Part shown: positions 1-7,025 of the stretch, piece by piece
How positions within the stretch are numbered: position 1 is the stretch's first letter
How the letters are laid out: the number at the start of each line of letters is the position of its first letter
From: a bacterium
GTDB lineage: Bacteria > Eremiobacterota > Eremiobacteria > Baltobacterales > Baltobacteraceae
DNA length: 37,355 nucleotides
NCBI GenBank assembly: GCA_021784715.1
Contig: JAJYHP010000029.1
Coordinates: 1 to 37,355 of the forward strand
Reading direction: 5' to 3'
Notes under the pieces: model-generated
Database searches by the model: none
What the model was told of the DNA's origin: nothing
What the model saw: the letters and a program-made list of their open reading frames with translations, nothing else
Program-made: the position numbers and the translations under genes

Positions 1-236
1 AACGGGGTGAAAAGTCCGACGATATAGAGCCCGAGCGACCACCACGGACCCTTTGCCGCGAAGGCCACCGCGACCGTACCGAAAACGAGCAAGCGTGCGA
101 AACTACTTAAGACGAACGCCCGCCCTCTACCGGTCTCCACCAGCCGCCTGGCTGCCTCGGTCAGGAAATAGAGGTTGAGGATTCCGCAGAGATAGCCTAC
201 CACGAAGGCCGACACCGCCAGGATCGGTAGGCTCAC
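1..236 (-). CDS. atpI: ATP synthase protein I family (AtpI-like), partial
   Basis: The first 78 codons are visible and the 3' end lies beyond the window. A GTG start at 236 follows a purine-rich AGGGG stretch, 13 bases after the wecB stop. The translation is hydrophobic: a membrane segment (LAVSAFVVGYLCGILNLYFL), a short basic loop (EAARRLVETGRGR), a second segment, then a WW-containing third one. This small polytopic layout, and the position after wecB, match AtpI, which helps assemble the c-ring or move Mg2+ for the F-type ATP synthase and is usually encoded just before atpB. Sequence similarity in this family is weak, so the call rests on topology and context. Without the wecB neighbour it would be only a small membrane protein. 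Confidence 0.6.
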   Translation of the reverse strand, partial: MSLPILAVSAFVVGYLCGILNLYFLTEAARRLVETGRGRAFVLSSFARLLVFGTVAVAFAAKGPWWSLGLYIVGLFTP

Positions 237-249
237 TGCCGCGCCCCTG

Positions 250-1395
250 CTACGGCACGAAGGCGGCAGGTTCCTCGCCGCCGCGGAAACGGGAAAGCAG
301 CGCGGCGAGAATCCGCTTCGAGGCGCCGCCGTCACCGTAGGGGTTCGCCGCCCGCGCCATCGCGGCATAATGCGCCGGATCGCCGAGAAGCGCCGCCGCG
401 CCGGAGAGGATGCGCTCGGGGTCGTGCCCGACGAGCTCGAGCGTCCCCGCAGCGAGCCCTTCCGGGCGCTCCGTCTCCTCGCGCATCACGAGCACCGGCT
501 TGCCGAGACAAGGGGCTTCCTCTTGAATGCCGCCGGAATCGGTAAGAACGAAGTGTGCGGCTCGCACCGCCGCGACCATCTTCGCGTAATCGATCGGATC
601 GACGAGAATCGCGTCGTCGAGGCCGCCGAGCACCTCGCGGACCACCGGAGCAACGTGCGGCGATGGGTGGACCGGCCAGTAGATCTGCGGGCGCTGCGGC
701 AACTCGAGAATGCGGCGCATCGCCTCGGCCATCGCGCGCATATGCGGGTGATTTTCGCGTCGATGCGCGGTAACGACGATCAAGGGGCGCTGTGGATCGA
801 CGCGCTCGAATTGCGGCGGCAGCGGCAGCGTCGGGCGATGCGCGACTTCGAGAAACGCGTCGATCACGGTGTTGCCGGTGACGAAGATGTTGCGCGCGCC
901 GACCCCTTCGGCGAGCAAATTCTCCCGCGCGCGCGCGGTCGGCGAAAAATGATAGCGCGCGAGCCGCCCCGTTAGCCGGCGATTCATTTCTTCGGGATAG
1001 GGCAGCCACGGATCGCCGGTACGCAGCCCCGCTTCCACGTGCCCAACCTCGGCTTTTGCGTAGAACGCTGCCAGCGCCGCTGCGGTGCTCGTCGTCGTGT
1101 CGCCATGAACGAGGACGATCTCCGGACGAGCGCGCGCCAATACCGGCTCCATGCCTTCGAGTACGCGCGTCGTTATCTGCGTGAGCGTCTGATCGGAGGT
1201 CATGATGTCGAGATCGTAGTCGGGAACGATCGAGAACAACGCCAGCAAATCGTCGAGCATGTGTCGATGTTGCGCCGTCACGCAGATCGACGCATCGAAG
1301 CGCGGATCGGCGCGGAGTGCTTCAACGACCGGCGCCATTTTTATGGTGTCGGGGCGCGTCCCAAAGACGCTCATGACGCGTAAGGGTTCGCTCAC
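250..1395 (-). CDS. wecB: UDP-N-acetylglucosamine 2-epimerase (non-hydrolysing)
   Basis: A 381-residue cytoplasmic enzyme that interconverts UDP-GlcNAc and UDP-ManNAc for surface polysaccharide. The family length is normal. Visible motifs are GTRPDTIK (residues 12-19; usually GTRPEAIK), VHGDTTTS (96-103), HVEAGLRTGD (119-128), PYPEEMNRR (132-140), HRREN (211-215) and TDSGGIQEE (285-293). Asp99, Glu121, Glu135/136 and His211 fall where the known catalytic acids and histidine sit. The GTG start overlaps the wecA stop as GTGA, so the two genes are translationally coupled, and atpI follows after 13 bases. The role in lipid-linked glycan or teichoic-like polymer synthesis is inferred from the wecA neighbour. 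Confidence in the enzyme family is high. Confidence 0.95.
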   Translation of the reverse strand: MSEPLRVMSVFGTRPDTIKMAPVVEALRADPRFDASICVTAQHRHMLDDLLALFSIVPDYDLDIMTSDQTLTQITTRVLEGMEPVLARARPEIVLVHGDTTTSTAAALAAFYAKAEVGHVEAGLRTGDPWLPYPEEMNRRLTGRLARYHFSPTARARENLLAEGVGARNIFVTGNTVIDAFLEVAHRPTLPLPPQFERVDPQRPLIVVTAHRRENHPHMRAMAEAMRRILELPQRPQIYWPVHPSPHVAPVVREVLGGLDDAILVDPIDYAKMVAAVRAAHFVLTDSGGIQEEAPCLGKPVLVMREETERPEGLAAGTLELVGHDPERILSGAAALLGDPAHYAAMARAANPYGDGGASKRILAALLSRFRGGEEPAAFVP

Positions 1396-2414
1396 ACAAG
1401 CCTTCCCGAATGAGAGAGAATACCGGATACCAACAGCGCGACGACGCCGAGGACGATGCAGACGGCATAAATGAGAAAGACGGCCTGCCGAACGCCGAGG
1501 CCGAATCGAAAGATCAATTGATGGTGAAAGTGGCCGCGATCCGCATCGGTAATACTGCGTCCGTTTGCCGCCCGTCGCACGATGACGGCGGCGGTGTCGA
1601 GAATCGGCAGCGCTAAGACCACCAACGGCACCAAGAGACTAATGGCGATCGCCGTTTTGCTGCCGCCGATAATCGTCACCGTCGCGAACACGTAACCGAT
1701 GAAGAGCGAGCCTGCATCGCCAAGGAAGATTCGCGCCGGGTTAAAGTTGTAGGGGAGGAATCCAAGCGAACTACCCGCGAGTGCGAGCAACACCAGGGCC
1801 ACGATGAAGTTTCCGTGGAGCGCGGCGATGGCAAAGAGAAAGAGACTCGAAATCGTCGTCACCCCGGCGAGCAGCCCGTCGAGCCCATCGATGAAGTTCA
1901 TCGCGTTCATCATCCCGACGTACCAGAGCAGCGTAAGTGGGATGCTGACCCAGATGGGAAAATCGATCCACGCATTCGCCGCGCCGTGCGCGAAGGGATT
2001 GTTGATGCCCGAAATCATGAACCCGTAGAGCATCGAGATGCCGGCGACGACGATCTGAGCGACGAGTTTGCTGCGCGCACGCATCTGCATGACGTCGTCC
2101 CAAAAACCGACTCCGAGAATCAACAAACTCCCGAAAAGTAAGCCGATGAGGTGATGCGCGATATCGAGCTGTGCGTCTCGCGCGTGCGGCGCGCCAACCA
2201 CGAAGCCGAGCACCGCAAAGAGCGCGGTTGCAAAGCCGAAGAAGACCGCAACGCCGCCGATGCGCGGGGTCGGCGTCGTATGTACGCGGCGCTCTTCTTC
2301 GACGCCGTCGATAATTTTGAGATGCGTCGCCAAACGAATCACGAGCGGCGCAATGGTCGCCGCGACGGCGGCGGCGATAACGAACGCCGCGATCTCCGCA
2401 AGAATCGGCTTCAT
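1392..2414 (-). CDS. wecA: Polyprenyl-phosphate GlcNAc-1-phosphate transferase (WecA/TagO/MraY family)
   Basis: A 340-residue polytopic membrane protein that transfers a sugar-1-phosphate from a UDP-sugar to undecaprenyl phosphate, the first step of lipid-linked glycan assembly. Family signatures are RVHTTPTPRIGG (43-54), the DD pair in GFWDD (103-107), NFIDGLDG (173-180), LGDAGS (231-236) and HFHH (295-298). The HxHH form and about ten hydrophobic segments favour the WecA/TagO branch over MraY. Substrate is inferred as UDP-GlcNAc because wecB follows with a GTGA overlap. The ATG start at 2414 lies 10 bases after the dCMP deaminase stop. The exact sugar specificity cannot be read from sequence. 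Confidence 0.9.
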   Translation of the reverse strand: MKPILAEIAAFVIAAAVAATIAPLVIRLATHLKIIDGVEEERRVHTTPTPRIGGVAVFFGFATALFAVLGFVVGAPHARDAQLDIAHHLIGLLFGSLLILGVGFWDDVMQMRARSKLVAQIVVAGISMLYGFMISGINNPFAHGAANAWIDFPIWVSIPLTLLWYVGMMNAMNFIDGLDGLLAGVTTISSLFLFAIAALHGNFIVALVLLALAGSSLGFLPYNFNPARIFLGDAGSLFIGYVFATVTIIGGSKTAIAISLLVPLVVLALPILDTAAVIVRRAANGRSITDADRGHFHHQLIFRFGLGVRQAVFLIYAVCIVLGVVALLVSGILSHSGRLV

Positions 2415-2424
2415 CGGTGCAAGC

Positions 2425-2850
2425 TCACGGTACGAGCTTCCACTGCGTTAACGCAACACCCGCCTCGGCGAGCAGTTCGACGGCAAAGGCATCCTCGTAA
2501 CGTTCTTCGTACACGATGCGCTCGACGCCCGCGCTCACCAAGAGCTTCGAACAACCGACGCATGGTTGATGCGTGCAATACACCGTTGCTCCGGCGAGGC
2601 TCACGCCGTGAAGCGCGCCCTGCACGACGGCGTTCGCTTCGGCATGCGTCGCCCGTACGCAGTGATTATCGACCATCGCGCAGCCGACATCGGTGCAATG
2701 CGCGACACCGCGCGGTGCGCCGTTGTAACCGGTGGTAAGAATGCGTTGGTCGCGAACGGCGACGCAGCCGACGCGCGCGCGGGGGCAGGTCGCTCGCGAT
2801 CCGACCGTGCGCGCGATCTCCATAAAATAGTCATCCCAACTCGGCCGCAT
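2425..2850 (-). CDS. comEB: Deoxycytidylate (dCMP) deaminase, ComEB-like
   Basis: A 141-residue zinc enzyme of the cytidine deaminase superfamily. It converts dCMP to dUMP, the precursor for thymidylate synthesis. The zinc and catalytic motif HAEANAV (69-75) and the second motif PCVGC (Cys97, Cys100) are intact. The N-terminal WDDYFMEIA pattern is typical of ComEB/dCMP deaminases rather than free cytidine or guanine deaminases. The gene lies 6 bases after upp and 10 before wecA, in a colinear nucleotide-salvage block. No transmembrane or competence-specific feature is seen, so the ComEB name reflects homology only. Confidence 0.92.
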   Translation of the reverse strand: MRPSWDDYFMEIARTVGSRATCPRARVGCVAVRDQRILTTGYNGAPRGVAHCTDVGCAMVDNHCVRATHAEANAVVQGALHGVSLAGATVYCTHQPCVGCSKLLVSAGVERIVYEERYEDAFAVELLAEAGVALTQWKLVP

Positions 2851-2856
2851 CGTTGG

Positions 2857-3531
2857 TTAACGCGGCGCCACGAAGGTCGGCAGCGAGGTGAGGCTTCCGA
2901 AGAGGCGGTCCCCCGCATCGCCGAGCCCCGGAACGATATATCCGTGTTCGTTGAGTTCGGCGTCGATCGCTCCGACGACGATGCGAACGTCCGGAAAAGC
3001 GGCTTGCATCGCCGCAATTCCTTCAGGTGCTGCAATGACGCTGACGAACGTAACGTCGCTTGCTCCGTGTGTTGCAAGCAACCGCATTGCGGCGATCCCC
3101 GAACCTCCCGTGGCAAGCATCGGGTCGAGTACGAAGACGCGCCGGCCGTCGAGCCGTGCTGGAACGTTCGCGTAATACGGCACCGCCTGCAGCGTCTGCG
3201 GATCGCGATAGAAGCCGAGATGCGCGACGACGGCATCCTCGACGATCTGCAAAAAGCCCGGAACAAGGCCGAGCCCGGCACGAAGAATCGGCGCAATGAC
3301 CGGCGGCTGCGCGATACGCGTTGCTTTCATTGAGAGCAACGGCGTCTCAACTTCAACCTCGCGCGTCGGTAGCGTTCGCGTCGCCTCGAATGCAAGCAAC
3401 GTACCTACGTGTTCGAGCAGCACGCGAAAACTGCGCGTCGGCGTGTTGCGATCGCGTAGCTGCGCGAGCCGATCCTGCAGCGCCGGATGATCGACGACGA
3501 GGAGCTTCTGGCCGTTCATACTGGGCTGCAC
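2857..3531 (-). CDS. upp: Uracil phosphoribosyltransferase
   Basis: A 224-residue cytoplasmic salvage enzyme making UMP from uracil and PRPP. Visible motifs are PILRAGLGLVPG (81-92), the PRPP-binding loop DPMLATGGS (136-144), and the C-terminal uracil-recognition region ending near YIVPGLGDAGDR. The length is slightly above the usual 208-210 because of the N-terminus: starting at Met5 would give 220 residues and is an equally possible start. It lies 11 bases after glyA and 6 bases before the dCMP deaminase. The upp-glyA-rpiB linkage is well known upstream of the Firmicutes ATP synthase operon. Confidence 0.95.
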   Translation of the reverse strand: MQPSMNGQKLLVVDHPALQDRLAQLRDRNTPTRSFRVLLEHVGTLLAFEATRTLPTREVEVETPLLSMKATRIAQPPVIAPILRAGLGLVPGFLQIVEDAVVAHLGFYRDPQTLQAVPYYANVPARLDGRRVFVLDPMLATGGSGIAAMRLLATHGASDVTFVSVIAAPEGIAAMQAAFPDVRIVVGAIDAELNEHGYIVPGLGDAGDRLFGSLTSLPTFVAPR

Positions 3532-3542
3532 GAAGCGGAGCC

Positions 3543-4790
3543 TTAGGGTACGTCGAAGCGTGCGGTGAGTTCGTGAACGCGGGCGCGCAATTTCTCTTGC
3601 TGCGCGCGCGCCTCGATATCGCCGAGCGCATCGCAGATGATTTCGGCTACCTCACGGCACTCGGCTACCCTGAAACCACGCGTCGTAATCGCCGGCGTAC
3701 CGACGCGAATGCCGCTGGTCACCATCGGCTTCTGCGGATCGAAGGGAATCGCGTTCTTATTGACAGTGATCGCAATCTCGTCGAGATAGCCTTCGACCGC
3801 TTTGCCGGTGAGATTCTTCACCGAAAGATCGACCAACAACAGGTGCGTATCGGTACCACCGCCGACCAAGCGCAGGCCGCGTTTGGCGAAGACCTCGCCC
3901 ATCGCGCGCGCGTTGTCGATCACGTTTTGTTGGTAGATGCGAAACTCCGGCCGCTGCGCTTCACCGAAGGCGACCGCTTTTGCGGCGATCGTGTGCATCA
4001 ACGGCCCGCCCTGAATGCCGGGGAAGAGGCTCTTGTCGATCGCGGCTGCATGTTGTGCTTTGCTGAGGATGATGCCGCCGCGCGGCCCGCGTAGCGTTTT
4101 ATGCGTCGTCGAGGTGACGAAATCGGCGAGCGGAACCGGCGACGGGTGCAAGCCGACTGCAACGAGCCCGGCGATATGCGCCATGTCGACCAACAACATC
4201 GCGCCGACTTCGTCGGCAATCTCGCGAAAACGTTCGTACTGCATCGTGCGCGGATAGGCGCTCGCACCGGCAATGATGAGTTTTGGTTTATGTTCGCGCG
4301 CCAACGAAGCAACCTGGTCGAAATCGATCAGTTCGTCTTCTTTGCGCAAGCCGTACGCCAGGGCGTTGTAAAGTTTTCCGCTGAAACTCACTTTCGTTCC
4401 ATGCGTGAGATGGCCGCCGTGAGCGAGCGACATCCCGAGAACGCTCTCGCCGGGTGCGAGCACCGCCATGAAGACCGCCATGTTTGCCTGCGCACCGGAG
4501 TGCGGCTGAACGTTGGCATGCTCGGCGCCGAAGATCGCTTTCACGCGATCGATCGCGAGCGTTTCGGCGACGTCGACGAATTCGCAGCCGCCGTAGTAGC
4601 GCTTGCCGGGATAGCCTTCGGCGTATTTGTTGGTCATCACGCAGGCCATCGCTTCGCGTACTGCGGCGCTTGCGTAATTTTCCGAAGCGATCAATTCGAG
4701 GTTACCGCGTTGGCGGCGCTCCTCGGCGGCGATCGAAGCGTAGAGTTCGGGATCCTGTGCGGCGAGCGAGCCGTGCTGAAGCGTCTGCAT
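3543..4790 (-). CDS. glyA: Serine hydroxymethyltransferase
   Basis: A 415-residue PLP enzyme that interconverts serine plus tetrahydrofolate with glycine plus 5,10-methylene-THF. The PLP lysine is Lys231 in the strictly conserved [13 protein letters not shown] motif (227-239). [11 protein letters not shown] (31-41), [14 protein letters not shown] (55-68) and [11 protein letters not shown] (201-211) are also canonical. The length is normal. It lies 17 bases after rpiB and 11 before upp. Supplying methylene-THF beside a dCMP deaminase suggests a shared role in thymidylate precursor supply. That functional link is inference; the enzyme call is certain. Confidence 0.98.
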   Translation of the reverse strand: MQTLQHGSLAAQDPELYASIAAEERRQRGNLELIASENYASAAVREAMACVMTNKYAEGYPGKRYYGGCEFVDVAETLAIDRVKAIFGAEHANVQPHSGAQANMAVFMAVLAPGESVLGMSLAHGGHLTHGTKVSFSGKLYNALAYGLRKEDELIDFDQVASLAREHKPKLIIAGASAYPRTMQYERFREIADEVGAMLLVDMAHIAGLVAVGLHPSPVPLADFVTSTTHKTLRGPRGGIILSKAQHAAAIDKSLFPGIQGGPLMHTIAAKAVAFGEAQRPEFRIYQQNVIDNARAMGEVFAKRGLRLVGGGTDTHLLLVDLSVKNLTGKAVEGYLDEIAITVNKNAIPFDPQKPMVTSGIRVGTPAITTRGFRVAECREVAEIICDALGDIEARAQQEKLRARVHELTARFDVP

Positions 4791-4807
4791 GGTGGACTTT
4801 CTGTGCG

Positions 4808-5314
4808 TTACGGTTGTGCGGTGCGGGCGTCATCGACTGCCCCGCGTTCGAGTGCGCGTAGCGTGCGCGTACGTTGGTCGTCGGAGAATTCGAAGAGCTG
4901 GTCGACGCGCGCCGCGTGCCGCCCACCTTCGAAGGGTGTCGAGAGAAAAATTTCGAGGATGCGTTCGACCATCTCCCAGCCGGTCAGCCGTTCGGCGAGT
5001 GCGAGCACGTTCGCGTTGTTGTGACGGCGCGCTAATTCGGCGGAATAGGGTTCGGCAACAGGTGCGCAGCGCACGCCGGGAACCTTGTTCGCCGCGATCG
5101 CGATGCCGATCGATGAACCGCAGACCACGATGCCGCGCTCGGCCTGCCCGCTCGCGACCGCCTCCGCGACGGCGAAGCCGTACTGCGGATAATCGACCGG
5201 CGTCGCATCGTGCGTGCCGAAATCGATAACGCTATGTCCACGCTCGCGCAGAAGCGCGGCGATGCGATCTTTATATGCGAATCCGGCGTGGTCGGCGCCG
5301 AGTGCGATGGTCAC
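4808..5314 (-). CDS. rpiB: Ribose-5-phosphate isomerase B (RpiB/LacAB family)
   Basis: I place the start at GTG 5314, giving 168 residues. A good ribosome-binding sequence (AAGGGAGA) lies about nine bases upstream, and the protein then begins [12 protein letters not shown] exactly where the family begins. The longer open frame to 5413 would add 33 unlike residues. The enzyme interconverts ribose-5-phosphate and ribulose-5-phosphate. DHAG (8-11), DYP (41-43), [13 protein letters not shown] (65-77) with catalytic Cys65, and [12 protein letters not shown] (96-107) are present. The final 25 residues extend past the usual end and are charged. It is the first gene of the minus-strand operon. The divergent gene starts 40 bases away, so their promoters must overlap coding sequence. 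Confidence 0.93.
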   Translation of the reverse strand: MTIALGADHAGFAYKDRIAALLRERGHSVIDFGTHDATPVDYPQYGFAVAEAVASGQAERGIVVCGSSIGIAIAANKVPGVRCAPVAEPYSAELARRHNNANVLALAERLTGWEMVERILEIFLSTPFEGGRHAARVDQLFEFSDDQRTRTLRALERGAVDDARTAQP

Positions 5315-5354
5315 GGCAGAGGGCTCTCCCTTAGGCAGTCGAACTCGCGCGCCG

Positions 5355-6062
5355 ATGAAGATCGCCTGGGCCAGCAGTGCATTCGAAGCCGCTTTCGCGC
5401 GTGGCGATTGCACGCAACTCGAGTGGCTCGATGCCTGTGCGCGCAGTGCTCTCTGCGACGGCGTAGCGTTCGACCGAGCGCACTTTCCGCGAACCGATGC
5501 AGACTACCTCGCCCAAATCAAGAAGGCGAGCGTCGATCTCTGTGTGACACCGGTCGCAACGCTCGACGACGCCTTCTTCCTCGCTTCGCGCAGCGAAAAA
5601 GAGGAGTCGCTGCGGATCGCGCTCGCGGTTGGGGCGCCCCTGCTCGTCGCTCGAGCCCCGCGGCTCGGCGCCTGCAGCTACCCCGAATTGGCCGCCGCGC
5701 TTGGGGAGGCGACGGGGCTTGCGAAGGCCGCAAATATCACCATCGCGCTACGGAACGCTCCCGATACGCACGCCGGTAGCGATGCCGACTGCAAGCGCTT
5801 GGCGAAGGAGGCCGACTCGGCATGGCTGCGCTTCGCCCCCGAGCCGCTGCGCCTCGATGCGGGCAGCTCGCTTGCCACCCTCGTGGGCAAGAGCGTCGTT
5901 CTGCTCCACGATCTCGCCGAGAACGCCGAAAAAGCGCTCGCATGTATCGAGCGCGAGGCGCCGGGATATCACGGGTACCTCCTCCTCGATGCGCGCAGCG
6001 GAGCCTGCACCCTGGGAGAGATCGAATCGATGACCGCGCCAAACGTCTTTCGTGCGAGGTGA
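5355..6062 (+). CDS. Degenerate TIM-barrel protein, sugar-phosphate isomerase/epimerase-like
   Basis: Starting at ATG 5355 gives 235 residues (MKIAWASSAF...). The same frame is open further upstream, but that part overlaps rpiB antisense and is composition-like only. The alternation of short strands and helices (VDLCVTPVATL, ESLRIALAVGAPLLVAR, NITIALRNAP, VVLLHDLAENAEKAL) resembles the xylose-isomerase-like TIM barrel of the AP endonuclease 2 family. The metal-binding Glu, Asp and His positions expected in active members are hard to find: the strand that normally carries a Glu reads IALRNAPDTH. It may be a non-catalytic or highly diverged member. It is transcribed away from rpiB, 40 bases apart, with no clear ribosome-binding site. 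Function unknown. Confidence 0.6.
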   Translation: MKIAWASSAFEAAFARGDCTQLEWLDACARSALCDGVAFDRAHFPRTDADYLAQIKKASVDLCVTPVATLDDAFFLASRSEKEESLRIALAVGAPLLVARAPRLGACSYPELAAALGEATGLAKAANITIALRNAPDTHAGSDADCKRLAKEADSAWLRFAPEPLRLDAGSSLATLVGKSVVLLHDLAENAEKALACIEREAPGYHGYLLLDARSGACTLGEIESMTAPNVFRAR

Positions 6063-6211
6063 GAACCTGCTTTCTCGCAGGTGGGTGCGGCCCGGGCGCT
6101 GGTGCGACAAGCTGTTGCCCGTCACGCCGTCGTATCCGGAGCTGATGCTCCCTTAGGGTTTTCGTTGGTCCAGCACCTATGGCACGCTGCGCGTAAGACG
6201 CAGTCACCACC
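6059..6211 (-). ncRNA. Candidate structured RNA (unassigned)
   Basis: This 210-base gap folds strikingly when read on the minus strand. A closing helix GGUGG (6211-6207) pairs with CCACC (6084-6080). A hairpin CUGCG/CGCAG spans 6203-6187. An 8-bp helix GGUGCUGG (6177-6170) pairs with CCAGCGCC (6102-6095). A GGAGC/GCUCC hairpin spans 6151-6138, and a 3' hairpin CCUGC/GCAGG lies at 6081-6066. The 8-bp helix uses a G-U pair on the minus strand that would be an A-C mismatch on the plus strand, which favours minus-strand transcription. A promoter-like pair precedes it. Size and layout would suit a 6S-like or other small regulatory RNA. I could not match it to 6S, SRP, tmRNA, RNase P or a known riboswitch consensus. 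Confidence 0.33.
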
Positions 6212-6214
6212 CCA

Positions 6215-6243
6215 ACCCTAGCACCGGCGTCAAGACTTGACAG
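6215..6243 (-). promoter_or_regulatory. Possible sigma-70-type promoter for the candidate RNA
   Basis: On the minus strand CTGTCA (6243-6238) is separated by exactly 17 bases from TAGGGT (6220-6215). Transcription would begin near 6208-6211, just where the proposed outer helix of the structured RNA starts. The -35 match is mediocre (4 of 6 to TTGACA), so this is a weak but positionally sensible call. Confidence 0.25.
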
Positions 6244-6272
6244 CCGGCGATTCCGCGTGAACGGATCGCGCT

Positions 6273-6758
6273 ATGATCGCTGCCCTCACTTCGCCGCCCT
6301 TCGTTCGCCACGGGAGCCTCTCGGTCGAACGGAATCTTAATACCGCCTACGATGAAGCGAAGCGCTACCTCAGCGCCGACTCCGTCGAACGCGGGCTCTT
6401 CGCGCGGCTCGAGGGATCGCCGAGCCGAACGTTCACGCTGCGCGCCGACGCTCGGAACAACGATCGCTTCGACCCCAACGACGACACGATCTGGTGGGAC
6501 CCGACCAGCGCGCTCCGCACGACGACCGGTGGAACGCAATCGCCGGCGCTCGGTTTGGGGCACGAGATCGACCACGCCGTCGAACGCCCCGCGCGCGAAC
6601 AACAACTCGCCGCGCGCTGCGCCGGCCGTTACGATACCGCGGAGGAGGAGCGCGTCATTCGCGGTTCGGAGGCGCATGCCGCACGTACGCTCGGCGAGGC
6701 GATGCGCCGCAATCACGACGGTACGTGCTTTCGCGTCGCCACCCCGACGGAACGGTAA
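6273..6758 (+). CDS. Small zinc-metallopeptidase-like protein (HEIDH motif, M91-like)
   Basis: A 161-residue protein with no signal peptide. It carries GLGHEIDHAVE, a textbook HExxH zinc motif (His97, Glu98, His101). This is preceded by DTIWWDPTSALRTTTGG (71-87) and followed by a TAEEERVIRGSE block (122-133) and a LGEAMRRNHDG block (140-150). This order (an extended beta motif with a D-P, HExxH, then an EE..R..G..E block) is what I recall of peptidase family M91, which includes the effector proteases NleD and HopH and many free-standing bacterial proteins. A Glu in the 124-133 block would be the third zinc ligand. No secretion system or immunity-like gene is adjacent. The start is ATG 6273 with a weak upstream AACGGAT. 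Family assignment is moderate; the target is unknown. A short inverted repeat (AACGGT/ACCGTT, 6751-6768) spans the stop. Confidence 0.6.
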   Translation: MIAALTSPPFVRHGSLSVERNLNTAYDEAKRYLSADSVERGLFARLEGSPSRTFTLRADARNNDRFDPNDDTIWWDPTSALRTTTGGTQSPALGLGHEIDHAVERPAREQQLAARCAGRYDTAEEERVIRGSEAHAARTLGEAMRRNHDGTCFRVATPTER

Positions 6759-6767
6759 CGGCACCGT

Positions 6768-7012
6768 TGTCACGCCGAGTAGTCGTTGTCACGCCGAGTA
6801 GATCGCCCCTTCGACTCGCTTCGCTCGCTCAGGACAGGCTCCGCGATCGTATCGAGGCGCGCGCTCGCGTCGCGCAGCCCTCGGTACGCGGCCTTCGGCC
6901 GCTACTCGGGCTGACAGAGTTGCGCCGGCGCGCTACTCGGGCTGACAGAGTTGCGCCGGCGCGCTACTCGGGCTGACAGAGTTGCGCCGGCACGCTACTC
7001 GGGATGACAGAG
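6768..7012. repeat. Palindromic intergenic repeat, copy A, with internal duplications
   Basis: This repeat fills the 267-base gap between the M91-like gene and the photolyase. The left end TGTCACGCCGAGTAG occurs twice (6768-6782 and 6787-6801, period 19). The right end CTACTCGGGCTGACA (6902-6916) is its near inverse. Between them are CCTTCGACTCGCTTCGCTCG (6806-6825), CAGGACAGGCTC, and CGTATCGAGG (6848-6857). Ends and core are shared with the element at 28363-28460, so this is a dispersed family of extragenic palindromes or MITE-like elements. No coding sequence is supported in this gap. Confidence 0.8.
6902..7012. repeat. 31-bp tandem repeat, 3.6 units
   Basis: Units beginning CTACTCGGG start at 6902, 6933, 6964 and 6995, giving an exact 31-base period. 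The units are almost identical (CTACTCGGGCTGACAGAG followed by TTGCGCCGGCGCG); the last is cut off after 18 bases and has GGATGACA instead of GGCTGACA. The array is an expansion of the right end of the palindromic element. It has no spacers, so it is not a CRISPR array. Confidence 0.9.
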
Positions 7013-7025
7013 AAAGCGTTGCGCG

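Noticed and set aside
2566..5024. Plus-strand open frames of 255-307 codons opposite upp, glyA and rpiB
   Set aside because: They are antisense to enzymes with intact catalytic motifs, show no recognisable domain and have the Arg-rich composition of mirror frames.
6059..6211. Riboswitch, SRP RNA or tmRNA identity
   Set aside because: I compared the region from memory with TPP, ZTP, cobalamin, SRP (GGAAGG loop), RNase P and tmRNA core sequences and found no convincing match, so it is left unassigned.
6236..6272. TTGACA box as a promoter for the M91-like gene
   Set aside because: A consensus -35 is present on the plus strand at 6237-6242, but no -10 lies 16-18 bases downstream; TATGAT is 29 bases away and overlaps the start codon.
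6273..6758. Evidence for a type III secretion locus
   Set aside because: Only one protease-like gene is present; no chaperone, apparatus or promoter box was found, so an effector role is not claimed.
6902..7012. CRISPR-like array
   Set aside because: The 31-base units abut directly without unique spacers and match the end of a palindromic repeat; there are no cas genes.
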